Part shown: in pieces, positions 35,960 through 44,022 of the stretch | Layout of the letters: every line of letters starts with the position of its first letter | How positions within the stretch are numbered: position 1 is the first letter of the stretch | DNA from: a bacterium | GTDB taxonomy: Bacteria; RBG-13-66-14; B26-G2; WVWN01 | Direction of reading: 5' to 3' | Assembly: GCA_035529855.1 (NCBI GenBank) | Contig: DATKVX010000056.1 | Coordinates: 1-63,464 of the forward strand | DNA length: 63,464 nucleotides | Notes under the pieces: model-generated | Database searches by the model: none | What the model was told of the DNA's origin: nothing | What the model saw: the letters and a program-made list of their open reading frames with translations, nothing else | Position numbers and translations under genes: made by a program

Positions 35960-37339
35960 ATGGCACCGGAAAACGACAAAAGGAAAGCGGCCGAGGACCC
36001 CTACCTCGCGCGGGCCCAGGAGTACGTGCGAGACGGCCGCATATCCGCCGCGTGCGCCGAATACCTCCGCTACGCCGATAAGTGCGAGGCGAGCGGCGAC
36101 CTGATGACCGCGATCAAGTACTACTACAAAGTCGACGAATACCAGCTGCTCGACATCAGGGCCCGGAAAAAACTCGCCGAACTCCTGGCCGGGGTAGGCA
36201 ATAAATCGCGCGCCGTATCCACCTATCTCGAGGTCGTCGACGAATTCCTGACCCAGGGGTTGGCGGAAGACGCGGTCGACGTGCTGCGGGACGCGATGGC
36301 GCTCGTACCGGACCGCCTTACCCTGCGCTACCGGTTGGCCGAGCTTTACGAACAGGGGGGGCAATCGCAAAAGGCCGTCAACATTTACCTCCAGGTGTTG
36401 GAGGAACACCCCGAAGAGGTAGGCGCGTGGGAAGCTCTGGGGCGGCTGTACACCAAACGTAATTCGCTGGAAGAAGCGGTGGACGCCTACCTGCGGGCCT
36501 GCCGCATCAACGAGCAAACCGGAAACCTCATCGCCGCGGCCAAGGACTACGAAGCCGTAGCCGTCCTCAAAGGCGACAACGCGGCGGCGTTGAAGAACCT
36601 CATCGATATTTACAGCCGGCTGGGGTTCAAAAACGAGATGGTCGCCCGGATGGTCGACCTCGCGCGCTTGTCCGAAGAGCGGGGCGAAAAAGAGCGAGCC
36701 CTTTCGATCTATTCTAAAATAATCGAAATCGACCCCGGAAACGAAGCGGCGCAGACCAGACTCGGCAAGTCCATCCAGGTAATTTCGGTCTTGCCGACCG
36801 GCGACAGCCTGACCAAAGACGAAATCCCCGCGCCCGACGAGGGCCCTCCCGAGCCGGAGGCCGAGCCCGCGCCGGGCGAGACCGCCTTCCCCCCGGAGCG
36901 CGCCATCAAAACCGTGGACGACCTGCTGGGCTTCCGGCCCGACGCCGGCGAAGGCGACGTCGTCGAAAGCCCGCAGGTATGCTACGACCTCGGCCTGGCC
37001 TACCTCGAGATGGGTATAACGGAAGAGGCCATCCACTACCTCCAGCTAGCCTCCTACGATCAGGGCCTGCGCATCCGCGCCTGCAACATGTTGGGCTTGT
37101 GCTTCCTGGAGAAGGATATGCCGGACATGGCGGTCAAGGAATTCGAAAGGGGGCTCTCGACGCCGGGGGTTTCGGAGGACGAGGCCGTCGGGTTATACTA
37201 CAACCTCGGCGTGGCCTTCGAGCGGCTGGGCGACTACCGCAGCGCCCTGGACGAATACCGCAAGGTCTACGCCATCGACGTCGACTACCTCGACGTCCGG
37301 GATAAAATCCGCAGGCTCCGCGCCCGCGACGGCGGCTAG
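35960..37339 (+). CDS. TPR-repeat protein
   Basis: A 459-residue cytoplasmic-looking protein with no signal peptide. TPR-type helical pairs run through residues 10-280 (AQEYVRDGRISAACAEYLRYADKCE, YLEVVDEFLTQGLAEDAVDVLRDA, YRLAELYEQGGQSQKAVNIYLQVL, SIYSKIIEIDPGNEAA). An acidic Pro/Glu linker covers 300-330. A second TPR block runs from 345 to the end (YDLGLAYLEMGITEEAIHYLQLA, LGLCFLEKDMPDMAVKEFERGL, NLGVAFERLGDYRSALDEYRKVYAID). The start is ATG 35960; the upstream in-frame part belongs to comB in another frame. Partner unknown. It is built like the TPR protein at 29135. Confidence 0.8.
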   Translation: MAPENDKRKAAEDPYLARAQEYVRDGRISAACAEYLRYADKCEASGDLMTAIKYYYKVDEYQLLDIRARKKLAELLAGVGNKSRAVSTYLEVVDEFLTQGLAEDAVDVLRDAMALVPDRLTLRYRLAELYEQGGQSQKAVNIYLQVLEEHPEEVGAWEALGRLYTKRNSLEEAVDAYLRACRINEQTGNLIAAAKDYEAVAVLKGDNAAALKNLIDIYSRLGFKNEMVARMVDLARLSEERGEKERALSIYSKIIEIDPGNEAAQTRLGKSIQVISVLPTGDSLTKDEIPAPDEGPPEPEAEPAPGETAFPPERAIKTVDDLLGFRPDAGEGDVVESPQVCYDLGLAYLEMGITEEAIHYLQLASYDQGLRIRACNMLGLCFLEKDMPDMAVKEFERGLSTPGVSEDEAVGLYYNLGVAFERLGDYRSALDEYRKVYAIDVDYLDVRDKIRRLRARDGG

Positions 37340-37345
37340 AAAGCC

Positions 37346-37374
37346 TTGACAGGATTAGGCCGGTATGGTAATAA
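37346..37374 (+). promoter_or_regulatory. Promoter of tRNA-Gly copy 1
   Basis: TTGACA at 37346-37351, 17-base spacer, TAATAA at 37369-37374. Confidence 0.8.
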
Positions 37375-37389
37375 ACTAGGTACCCGTAG

Positions 37390-37461
37390 GCGGGAATAGC
37401 TCAGTGGTAGAGCGCCACCTTGCCAAGGTGGATGTCGCGGGTTCAAATCCCGTTTCCCGCT
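37390..37461 (+). tRNA. tRNA-Gly (GCC), copy 1
   Basis: Full cloverleaf: acceptor GCGGGAA with TTCCCGC, D-arm GCTCAGTGGTAGAGC, anticodon stem CCACC/GGTGG with GCC in the loop, and T-arm GGGTTCAAATCCC. The discriminator is T and CCA is not encoded. It is identical over 72 bases to 43042-43113. Confidence 0.96.
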
Positions 37462-37470
37462 CATCGAAAC

Positions 37471-37495
37471 GCCGCCGGCCTCCGGCGGCTTTTTT
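37471..37495 (+). terminator. Terminator of tRNA-Gly copy 1
   Basis: GCCGCCGG pairs with CCGGCGGC, followed by six T. Confidence 0.85.
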
Positions 37496-37534
37496 ACGGC
37501 CGTTCCGAGGGAATGCCGGCGCGAAGCTGATATA

Positions 37535-37563
37535 AAAAACACCCGGCGACGTGCCGGGTTTTT
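37535..37563. terminator. Bidirectional terminator, end of the minus-strand operon
   Basis: ACCCGGC pairs with GCCGGGT, with an A run before and a T run after, 26 bases beyond the NHL gene stop. Confidence 0.75.
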
Positions 37564-37588
37564 GGTTAGGGCGTAACGGGTTACGCCC

Positions 37589-38560
37589 CTACCGGAACAA
37601 CGCCTTGATCCGCCCCACCGACGAGGGCGCGACCGCGGGAAGCGACTCGCGGAAGTACTGGATGCGGTGGTTGTAAGAATCGGCCACGTATACCCGATTA
37701 CCCGTAGGCGTAATGGCGGTACCCAGGGGACGGTCGAATTCCCCGTCACCGGGTCCCCGCGTACCCCATTTACCCAGAAAGGACCCGCTTGCCGTAAAAT
37801 ACTGGACGCGGTAATTAAAGGCATCGGCTACGAAAATCCGGCCAGCCGGCGAGGCCCCAACGCCGGCAGGCCTGTTGAATTGGCCGTCGCTGCTCCCGTA
37901 CGACCCCCATACGCCGAGGAAACTACCCGTCGACGTAAAGTATTGAAGACGATGGTTTGAAAACTCAGTGACGTATACCTGAGAGCCGGTTGAGAGGAAG
38001 GCAAGGCCGTTGGGCTGATTAAACTGGCCCCACGCCGTACCGTACGAACCCCATTTACCCAAGAAGGAACCGCTCGAGGTGAAGTATTGGACGCGGTGGT
38101 TTTGGTTGTCGGCGACGTAAACGTTACCGTTGGGCGCGACCGCTACTCGTATGGGGTGGTCGAATTGGCCGTCGCCGGTCCCTAACGTACCCCATTTACC
38201 GAGGAACGACCCGCCGGCGGTGAAATATTGTATGCGGTGTCTTTGTGTATCGGCGACGTAAACGTTGCCGTTGGGAGCTACGGCCACGCCCTCGGGATAA
38301 TAGAAATAACCATTGCCCGAACCTAAGCTGCCCCACTTACCGAGATAAACGCCCGTAGGGTTGAAGTATTGGATACGATTATTGTAGGTATCGACTACGT
38401 AAACGTTCCCGTTGGGCGCCAAAGCCACTTCGCGAGGCCTGTCGAATCGGCCGTTACCGGTGCCCCGCGAACCCCATTGGCCCTCGTATACGTAATCGGC
38501 TAACGCCGGAATCGCCGCGACCGCCAAAACGGCTACCGCGGAAAACACGATACGTTTCAT
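37589..38560 (-). CDS. Secreted NHL-repeat six-bladed beta-propeller
   Basis: A 323-residue exported protein. The start is ATG 38560 behind AAAGGAG; residues 1-21 are a signal peptide ending PALA. Six repeats of about 47 residues follow, each with FLGKWGSxGxGxGQF, NRPxGVAVAPNGNVYVAD and NHRVQYF, the NHL propeller pattern (compare the PEP/NHL family). Such propellers bind protein or glycan partners, and no catalytic site is visible. The chain closes with SSVGRIKALFR, a tail shared with the product of 38632-39369. It is last in the minus-strand operon that starts at 42587. Confidence 0.85.
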   Translation of the reverse strand: MKRIVFSAVAVLAVAAIPALADYVYEGQWGSRGTGNGRFDRPREVALAPNGNVYVVDTYNNRIQYFNPTGVYLGKWGSLGSGNGYFYYPEGVAVAPNGNVYVADTQRHRIQYFTAGGSFLGKWGTLGTGDGQFDHPIRVAVAPNGNVYVADNQNHRVQYFTSSGSFLGKWGSYGTAWGQFNQPNGLAFLSTGSQVYVTEFSNHRLQYFTSTGSFLGVWGSYGSSDGQFNRPAGVGASPAGRIFVADAFNYRVQYFTASGSFLGKWGTRGPGDGEFDRPLGTAITPTGNRVYVADSYNHRIQYFRESLPAVAPSSVGRIKALFR

Positions 38561-38631
38561 ATCTACTCCTTTACCCAACTAAGAGGCCGCCCGGGAGGGC
38601 AGCCTATGTAGGGGCGACTGGCCAGTCGCCC

Positions 38632-39369
38632 CTACCTAAACAGCGCCTTTACGCGGCCGAGGGAGGCGGGTAAAATCGCGAGGTCGTCACGCCAATAAAT
38701 ATAATAACGGTCCGTGGCGTCGTCGACGACGTACAACAAAATATCGTAAGGGGGGGCTGTAGAAGCGGTATAACCCAAGCCCACGGGGGTTTGTATTCCC
38801 GTGATAATCGGTACGCCGTCCTCGTATACGGTATGCGTACCCATATCCGAAACGTAAAAATGACCATAACCGCCACACCCGGTAGGCCGCCGGCCCGGCC
38901 CGGCGTACGTGCCGATGAGCGAACCCGTTTTACGGTTTAAAAGGGCGATTATATTACGGTCGGGAATCGCGACTATGAAACCCGGCCACGCGAATTCGCA
39001 ATCGGCGGGGCCGTCGAACGGGCATCGGAAGGAATTTACTAACGATCCTTGGGTGGTCGTCTCGTATATCCAAGACGTTCGGCTATTGGTAATAAATAAA
39101 CCGCCGCCCGGTTCTCTTGCTATACCCCACGCGCCTGCCCCGCCGGGCGCCGGGAAACTAGAAATTATTGAACTACGTATCCACCAGTAAAAATAAATGT
39201 GCGGATTAGCGCCGGCCATGACAATATAACCCGCTTCGGGACCACCGCCCCCATAACCCTGGGGATTGGGCCCCGGCGTAGGGTACGAGGCGTATAATTT
39301 CCAAGCCCCCATAGCTGCGGTAGCGGCCGCGAAGCTTATGAGAACCGCTAAGGCGTTAACTCTTTTCAT
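38632..39369 (-). CDS. Secreted beta-propeller-like protein
   Basis: A 245-residue protein, starting at ATG 39369 with GGAG twelve bases before, and a signal peptide ending ATAAMGA. The mature part has strand repeats with Trp and Tyr (GYIVMAGANPHIYFYWW, WGIAREPGGGLFITNS, GYGHFYVSDMGTHTVYEDG, DILLYVVDDATDRYYIYW), fitting an irregular propeller. It ends with ASLGRVKALFR. Six Cys-free blades cannot be counted with confidence. The ATG lies 9 bases from the stop of the C25 protease gene, so the two are co-transcribed. Function unknown. Confidence 0.65.
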   Translation of the reverse strand: MKRVNALAVLISFAAATAAMGAWKLYASYPTPGPNPQGYGGGGPEAGYIVMAGANPHIYFYWWIRSSIISSFPAPGGAGAWGIAREPGGGLFITNSRTSWIYETTTQGSLVNSFRCPFDGPADCEFAWPGFIVAIPDRNIIALLNRKTGSLIGTYAGPGRRPTGCGGYGHFYVSDMGTHTVYEDGVPIITGIQTPVGLGYTASTAPPYDILLYVVDDATDRYYIYWRDDLAILPASLGRVKALFR

Positions 39370-39377
39370 TTTACTTA

Positions 39378-41792
39378 TTATTCTCCTATCGTAACGTTGT
39401 CCTCGCGGGCCGGCTTGTAGTTGTGCTTCGTCGCGGTGAGCTTGCCGTCGTCGAAGCCGAATAGGAGGTCCTCGAAGGTGCACCTACCTTCGGTGCCGGT
39501 CGTAGTGGTCAGGTAGTACCAACGTTCCCAAAGGCACACCTTGGCCCCCGGTACCGGTTGGTTACCGGTGGTCGTTACCGTAACCTGAAGGGTCTTCATC
39601 GTACCGTTCGCCCACCATTCGTAGTCGATATTTAACGGCGCCGGCTCCGCGGTCCACAGCTCCATCGTCGGGTCGCCGCCCAAGTTTAGCACATATCCGT
39701 CGTAATGACGTTTACTTGTTCTTATATAATCCGTTCGGGCTTTCGCGACGGCCCGGCCTACGTCGTACATACCTTTATTAAGGAGGTAGTCGAAAAGATA
39801 GTCGTGAGCCAGGTTGAAGCAACCAAATATAGTTCCCGGGCAAGTGTTTCCAATATAAGCGACGCCCCCGCCGTAGTCGTCGCACAGGAACTCCTCGCCC
39901 AGGCACTCCTCGGACTCCGCGTTACGCCAATCGTACTTGAACGTGCTGCAGGCGTGGGCGAAGTGAAGGCCGTATTTGCCCCCGGCGTTTACTTCCTTTA
40001 ACCCGTGGGCGAACACCATATCGTTAGTTATCGGTACGCCTTCGTCTACCGTAAATTCCTGAATATACACGCCGGGGCCCCAACCCGTACCGTGCGTGAG
40101 AATGTAGTGACACAAAGGGTGGCCGTGAGTGGCGAAAAAGGTTATCCCCGGGCCGTCCGCCAACGCGTCGTAGATGTGATGGGGCCTGGGATAGTTAGGG
40201 TACCTCTTTGTGCTATCCTCGTATATCTCCGTCTTTGACCACGACGAAAAGTATTTATCCTTCATTTTTATACATTGGCCTTCGTCGTCGCTGAAGTCGG
40301 CGCCGATGAGCAACGCGTCGTTCACGTACCCGCTGGGAGGTTCGGTCTCGTATTTTATTAGCTTGGCGCAATAGTTACCGGCCTCGATTTCAGCCTGTGT
40401 AGTCGCGCCGGGCTCGCCCGGCGGGTCGACGTCGCCGATGGGTACCCGGCCTACGAAGACGGTGGGATGGAACGACGCCGGCCGGGACCCCTCGGTCCCC
40501 CAATAGCCTACTATGTCGTTATTTTCTTCCACCAACTCCGGTTCCCAATCGCCCTCGAGGCAAGTGTAGTAAAGGTCCGAGACGTGGATATAATAATACC
40601 CAGGATATAAGTAACGCGACGGAACTACGCCGTACCGGCCCCATTTATCCCATGTACTTTTGTAAGCGCCCGGCGGCGCCGCGGTATCGCCGACGAGGAA
40701 GAAATTCTCGGTGCTGTATACGTCGACGACGGCCTTCATCCAGTTTCGGATCTTTTCTTGTTTATCGTCACCTTCTTCCCAATTATCGACGATGTCGTCC
40801 ACCTTGACGATGTGTAGGGGCTCGCCTTTACGCATTTTCCACTCGTAGAAATCCTGCAACGCGCCCCACACGTCGCCTTGTTCCTCATAATCGCCTTGTC
40901 CCTCGCCGTACCACCATTTCTCGTTCGTGATAACGATGAACGGGAAGGGGTAGGACGGTTCGGCTTCGTGGTCGGGGTCGAGGTAACCTTCCACCTCGTG
41001 GGGAAGATTGTACTCGTAATATTCCGACTCCGCGGGTTTGACCCACGGTATTTCCTCGCCGTTTACCGTTTCGGTGCCCCATTCCATAACGTCTACGTAG
41101 TTTACGGGCTCGCGGTTACCTAATACGTCGTCCGGGTTCAGGACCTGTTCCTCGACCATCTCGCTCCACCGGTCGTAGATGTCGGGCCATTCGTGGCGCT
41201 CGGCGTCGGGCGGTACCTCCGGCAGCGTATACGTTACTCGCACCGTTACCGAGGTATAGAGCGTCAGCTCCTCGTCCGCGGGGGTCCACTGCAACGGGAA
41301 AAGGTTAAAGTCCGCCATTAAATGCCCGCGCGATTCCCCGGCCCCGGCGTCCACGAGTATATTCTCCGGGAAAGGTTCCTCCAGGGCGTATATATACGTA
41401 TCCGGGTCGGTGAATACCCACTCATAATCGGACGGGTCCACCGGGTCGCCGTACCCCGTTATCCTCGGTAATTGTCCCGGGTAAAGGTAATAGTCGCCTT
41501 CGACCGGTTCCGAGGTGTACGACGTTATCTCTACGGCCGTTACCGTCGAGCCGAAAGGTATGCTGAAGCTGTAACCCATCAACGGTAGCTGGGGCTCGCT
41601 CGGTACGTTATACAAAACGTTCCTATCGCCGTATTTAACGATTTCGTACGCCGTTGCGCCCTCGGTAATTTCGGAGAATACGAGGTCTTCTTCCGAGAAC
41701 GTCAACGTCGCCTGTACCGTGTCCGCCGCCGCGGGCCCGGTGAGAATCCCACACGAAAATGCTACGATGCTTATTATCGCGTACGTTTTCAT
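39378..41792 (-). CDS. Secreted C25 (gingipain-type) cysteine protease
   Basis: An 804-residue protein with a signal peptide of about 23 residues (cut after PAAA). An N-terminal pro-region to about 250 holds EPQLPLMGYSFSIP, typical of C25 proteins. The catalytic domain has FIVITNEKWW, FLVGDTAAPPG, VPSRY, VFVGRVPIGD, His556 or His558 in FATHGHPLCHY, and Cys615 in HFAHACSTF. The C-terminal 90 residues form an Ig-like domain (LQVTVTTTGNQPVPGAKVCLW). Gingipains cut after Arg or Lys and leave the cell by type IX secretion. I see neither a T9SS sorting domain nor either of the two tails found in neighbours. Expected site: periplasm, surface or medium. Confidence 0.85.
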   Translation of the reverse strand: MKTYAIISIVAFSCGILTGPAAADTVQATLTFSEEDLVFSEITEGATAYEIVKYGDRNVLYNVPSEPQLPLMGYSFSIPFGSTVTAVEITSYTSEPVEGDYYLYPGQLPRITGYGDPVDPSDYEWVFTDPDTYIYALEEPFPENILVDAGAGESRGHLMADFNLFPLQWTPADEELTLYTSVTVRVTYTLPEVPPDAERHEWPDIYDRWSEMVEEQVLNPDDVLGNREPVNYVDVMEWGTETVNGEEIPWVKPAESEYYEYNLPHEVEGYLDPDHEAEPSYPFPFIVITNEKWWYGEGQGDYEEQGDVWGALQDFYEWKMRKGEPLHIVKVDDIVDNWEEGDDKQEKIRNWMKAVVDVYSTENFFLVGDTAAPPGAYKSTWDKWGRYGVVPSRYLYPGYYYIHVSDLYYTCLEGDWEPELVEENNDIVGYWGTEGSRPASFHPTVFVGRVPIGDVDPPGEPGATTQAEIEAGNYCAKLIKYETEPPSGYVNDALLIGADFSDDEGQCIKMKDKYFSSWSKTEIYEDSTKRYPNYPRPHHIYDALADGPGITFFATHGHPLCHYILTHGTGWGPGVYIQEFTVDEGVPITNDMVFAHGLKEVNAGGKYGLHFAHACSTFKYDWRNAESEECLGEEFLCDDYGGGVAYIGNTCPGTIFGCFNLAHDYLFDYLLNKGMYDVGRAVAKARTDYIRTSKRHYDGYVLNLGGDPTMELWTAEPAPLNIDYEWWANGTMKTLQVTVTTTGNQPVPGAKVCLWERWYYLTTTTGTEGRCTFEDLLFGFDDGKLTATKHNYKPAREDNVTIGE

Positions 41793-41804
41793 TTCCTCGC
41801 TCCT

Positions 41805-42587
41805 TTATTTTTCGAACCGCCAGAACTTCTCCGTTTCGTCGTCTACGCACCAAAGATACGTACCGTCGTAGGCTAAGCCAAGGGGATGGCCGCAGGGCGC
41901 CGCGAACGACGTCTCCGCCGTCCCCGCAAACGTGTATTTATATATCTTGGGGTTACGGCCGTACGTGCCGATATATAGGTACGTACCGTCGTCAGCCATG
42001 CCGAAGTATTTCTCTTCCGTAGTACTCGGGCCGGGGAAAGAGCTTACCGTCGAACCCGTTCCCGTATTGATTTTATACACCCATCCGCTATTCCCGTCTA
42101 CCTCGTATAAGTTGCCTCCGGCGTAGGTCATATCGTACGGGTAAATGTTTTCCGTAATTATCGGGGCCTCGTCGCTGCCGGCCTTATAAATTTTCTTCTC
42201 GCCGGCGATTGAAACCCAGATATAAGAACCGTCCCAAGCGAGGCCTTTGTGGGCACTGGTTTTTTGATGTCCCGCTCCCGGCGCGGTGAAAGAACTTGCG
42301 ATTGAACCCGCGGTTGTTAGTCTATACACGGTTGGGTAGATATGGGTACTGCCGTCCTCTTCAGGGTCATATATATAATCGTCCAAATATAACAAATAAG
42401 TACCGTCGTACCCCAAACCTTGCGAAATCCGATCTGGCCGGCTAGTGGTTTCGGGCTCAAGCTGGAACATAGCCGTCCCATCGCCCGGCGCTCCGTACGC
42501 GGGTTTGAAGTTTATCTGGCACATTAAGATTAAACAAGCGCCGAAACATACCACGGCGAGCACCGGCCATAAGTTCTTCCTAATCAT
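41805..42587 (-). CDS. Secreted beta-propeller protein, first gene of the operon
   Basis: A 260-residue protein, starting at ATG 42587 behind GGAAGGAG. The N-terminal signal segment (WPVLAVVCFGACLILM) may be uncleaved. Five or six repeats follow with GLGYDGTYLLYLDD, GLAWDGSYIWVSI, GMADDGTYLYIGTYG and GLAYDGTYLWCVDD, a propeller built on the motif G-x-A-x-D-G-T-Y-L. It lacks the KALFR tail and stops at KFWRFEK. The C25 gene starts 12 bases after its stop. It may guide or bind substrates of the protease; that is inference. Confidence 0.75.
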   Translation of the reverse strand: MIRKNLWPVLAVVCFGACLILMCQINFKPAYGAPGDGTAMFQLEPETTSRPDRISQGLGYDGTYLLYLDDYIYDPEEDGSTHIYPTVYRLTTAGSIASSFTAPGAGHQKTSAHKGLAWDGSYIWVSIAGEKKIYKAGSDEAPIITENIYPYDMTYAGGNLYEVDGNSGWVYKINTGTGSTVSSFPGPSTTEEKYFGMADDGTYLYIGTYGRNPKIYKYTFAGTAETSFAAPCGHPLGLAYDGTYLWCVDDETEKFWRFEK

Positions 42588-42618
42588 AATCGCTCCTTCC
42601 TGGTTAGGGTAAATATAA

Positions 42619-42774
42619 AACGGCTGCCCTGGCGGTTACGCCGACAGCAGCCGTTTTTCATTTTCACGCATATCTCCCCTTTGAAGCCCCACCGACAGAC
42701 CCCGATAACGAGACGCTCAAGGTCCTTAACCTTAAACCCACGCACATTAGACACTAGAAAACTCCCGTTGTCAA
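42619..42774 (-). promoter_or_regulatory. Promoter and long leader of the propeller-protease operon
   Basis: On the minus strand TTGACA (42774-42769) and TCTAAT (42751-42746) lie 17 bases apart. About 155 leader bases follow before ATG 42587. The leader ends in a hairpin, AACGGCTGC with GCAGCCGTT (42619-42627, 42647-42655), with an inner GGCG/CGCC stem and TTTTATATTT after it, just before the ribosome site. This could be an attenuator. I match it to no riboswitch. Confidence 0.5.
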
Positions 42775-42884
42775 GTAAAAAATAACCTTAATACGAAATA
42801 TTTAAAGAATAAAAAAGGGCCGGTTCTCCGGCCGCATTTCTTCACGTGCACCTTACACCCTCGCCATCGGGCGTACTTATTCCT

Positions 42885-42998
42885 TCAGAAATAATCCCAC
42901 GTCTTCCTTAACAAGTATGTCTCCCCCCGTCGGTCGCGCTGGGCCGAGACGATCCAACCGCCCCACCCGGCGTGGACCTCGCCGGTAAGGCCGGCGGC
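42885..42998 (-). pseudogene. Possible C-terminal gene remnant
   Basis: An open minus-strand frame without start reads GEVHAGWGGWIVSAQR, then RGETYLLRKTWDYF and a stop at 42887-42885. It looks like the end of a beta-rich protein. The 5' part runs into the tRNA-Gly promoter, so no intact gene can exist. The rest of 42790-42884 shows only a weak GGCCGG/CCGGCC hairpin. Confidence 0.3.
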
Positions 42999-43000
42999 GC

Positions 43001-43029
43001 TTGACAACGCCCCGCGGTTATGTTTTACT
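43001..43029 (+). promoter_or_regulatory. Promoter of tRNA-Gly copy 2
   Basis: TTGACA at 43001-43006, 17-base spacer, TTTACT at 43024-43029. Confidence 0.6.
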
Positions 43030-43041
43030 GGGAGAGCCGAC

Positions 43042-43113
43042 GCGGGAATAGCTCAGTGGTAGAGCGCCACCTTGCCAAGGTGGATGTCGCGGGTTCAAAT
43101 CCCGTTTCCCGCT
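43042..43113 (+). tRNA. tRNA-Gly (GCC), copy 2
   Basis: Identical over 72 bases to 37390-37461. About 15 of the first 19 bases past the tRNA also match copy 1. CCA is not encoded. Confidence 0.96.
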
Positions 43114-43164
43114 CACCGAAAAGCCGCCGGTGGCGGGCGTTGCCCGGGCACCGGCGGCGTTTAT

Positions 43165-43237
43165 GGCGGCATAGCCAAGAGGCTAAGGCGAGGGTCTGCA
43201 AAACCCTTATTCCCGGGTTCGAATCCCGGTGCCGCCT
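43165..43237 (+). tRNA. tRNA-Cys (GCA)
   Basis: Acceptor GGCGGCA with TGCCGCC, anticodon stem AGGGT/ACCCT around a GCA anticodon, and T-arm GGGTTCGAATCCC. Discriminator T, no encoded CCA. It follows tRNA-Gly by 51 bases, probably on the same transcript, and a CCCGGC/GCCGGG hairpin follows it. Confidence 0.95.
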
Positions 43238-43329
43238 AACGGGCCCGGCACCCGCCGGGCCTTCGCGGATTCAACGGAACCCGCGGCAACGTTCCGCAAG
43301 CCGAAAACCGAACCCAACCGGGTGGTTAT

Positions 43330-43908
43330 ATGGGCCGAATTACCGTTCCGCTCCTCGTGCTTCTCGCCGCCGTTTTCGCCGCGCCGAGCTGCGAGCCGAC
43401 GCAGGAGGGTTACCGCGAAGCGCGGGAAAACTTCGACGACTTCGTAGGGTTAAATTGCCCCAGCGAAAGCCGGGTCGCGATCGCGCGTACGATGGGCGCC
43501 CGGTCCGAGGACGTGCGCGTCGTTCACTACGGCCCCACGGGGCGGCCCGACACCACGAACTACTTCGCCGCGCTCGGTCGCGACGGCGACGTGCTCGTCG
43601 GCATATTCGACGAAGCGCCCGGGAACGTATCCGAAGTGCAATATGAAAACGAGTTCGGCGCCGACGACTTCGTGTGGGTCGTGAAATGTCTCCGCAACGA
43701 CCGGCCGTTCGGCGACCGTAAGGTGCGATACGGCGCGGCGCTAACGGTCGGCGTGCGGCGCGGCGTGAAAGACATCACCGTAGAGTTCGTCGACGGGTGG
43801 CTCGAGCCCTCCCAAAAGTGGAGCACCGGCGAAGTTAAATTGAACCCGGCCGGCACGGCCCTGCTGAGCGAAGGCCACGGCCTGGAGTTCGCCGTTCGCT
43901 CACCCTGA
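43330..43908 (+). CDS. Secreted protein or lipoprotein of unknown function
   Basis: A 192-residue protein with a hydrophobic signal peptide (VPLLVLLAAVFAAPSC) that could be a weak lipobox before Cys21. The rest is a mixed alpha-beta protein with a 40-residue Cys-poor middle (SRVAIARTMGARSEDVRVVHYGPTG, VLVGIFDEAPGNVSEVQYENE) and a beta-rich end. No family is recognised. The start ATG 43330 has GGGTGG before it. It is convergent with the next minus-strand gene over a strong terminator. Confidence 0.6.
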   Translation: MGRITVPLLVLLAAVFAAPSCEPTQEGYREARENFDDFVGLNCPSESRVAIARTMGARSEDVRVVHYGPTGRPDTTNYFAALGRDGDVLVGIFDEAPGNVSEVQYENEFGADDFVWVVKCLRNDRPFGDRKVRYGAALTVGVRRGVKDITVEFVDGWLEPSQKWSTGEVKLNPAGTALLSEGHGLEFAVRSP

Positions 43909-43968
43909 ACCGGTTCCCGCGAAAAGGCCGCGACCAACCGACGCCCGAGCGCGAATTACCCACGAAAA

Positions 43969-43994
43969 AAACCTCCCCCGCGGGGGAGGTTTAT
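43969..43994. terminator. Bidirectional terminator
   Basis: A perfect 12-bp stem, AAACCTCCCCCG with CGGGGGAGGTTT, between convergent genes. Confidence 0.85.
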
Positions 43995-44022
43995 TAGTCA
44001 AGCGAGTTCTCGCCACGAGCGC

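Noticed and set aside
37390-43113. tRNA-Gly copies as integrase attachment sites
   Set aside because: Both copies are whole, each has a promoter, and no integrase gene is in between; simple duplication is enough.
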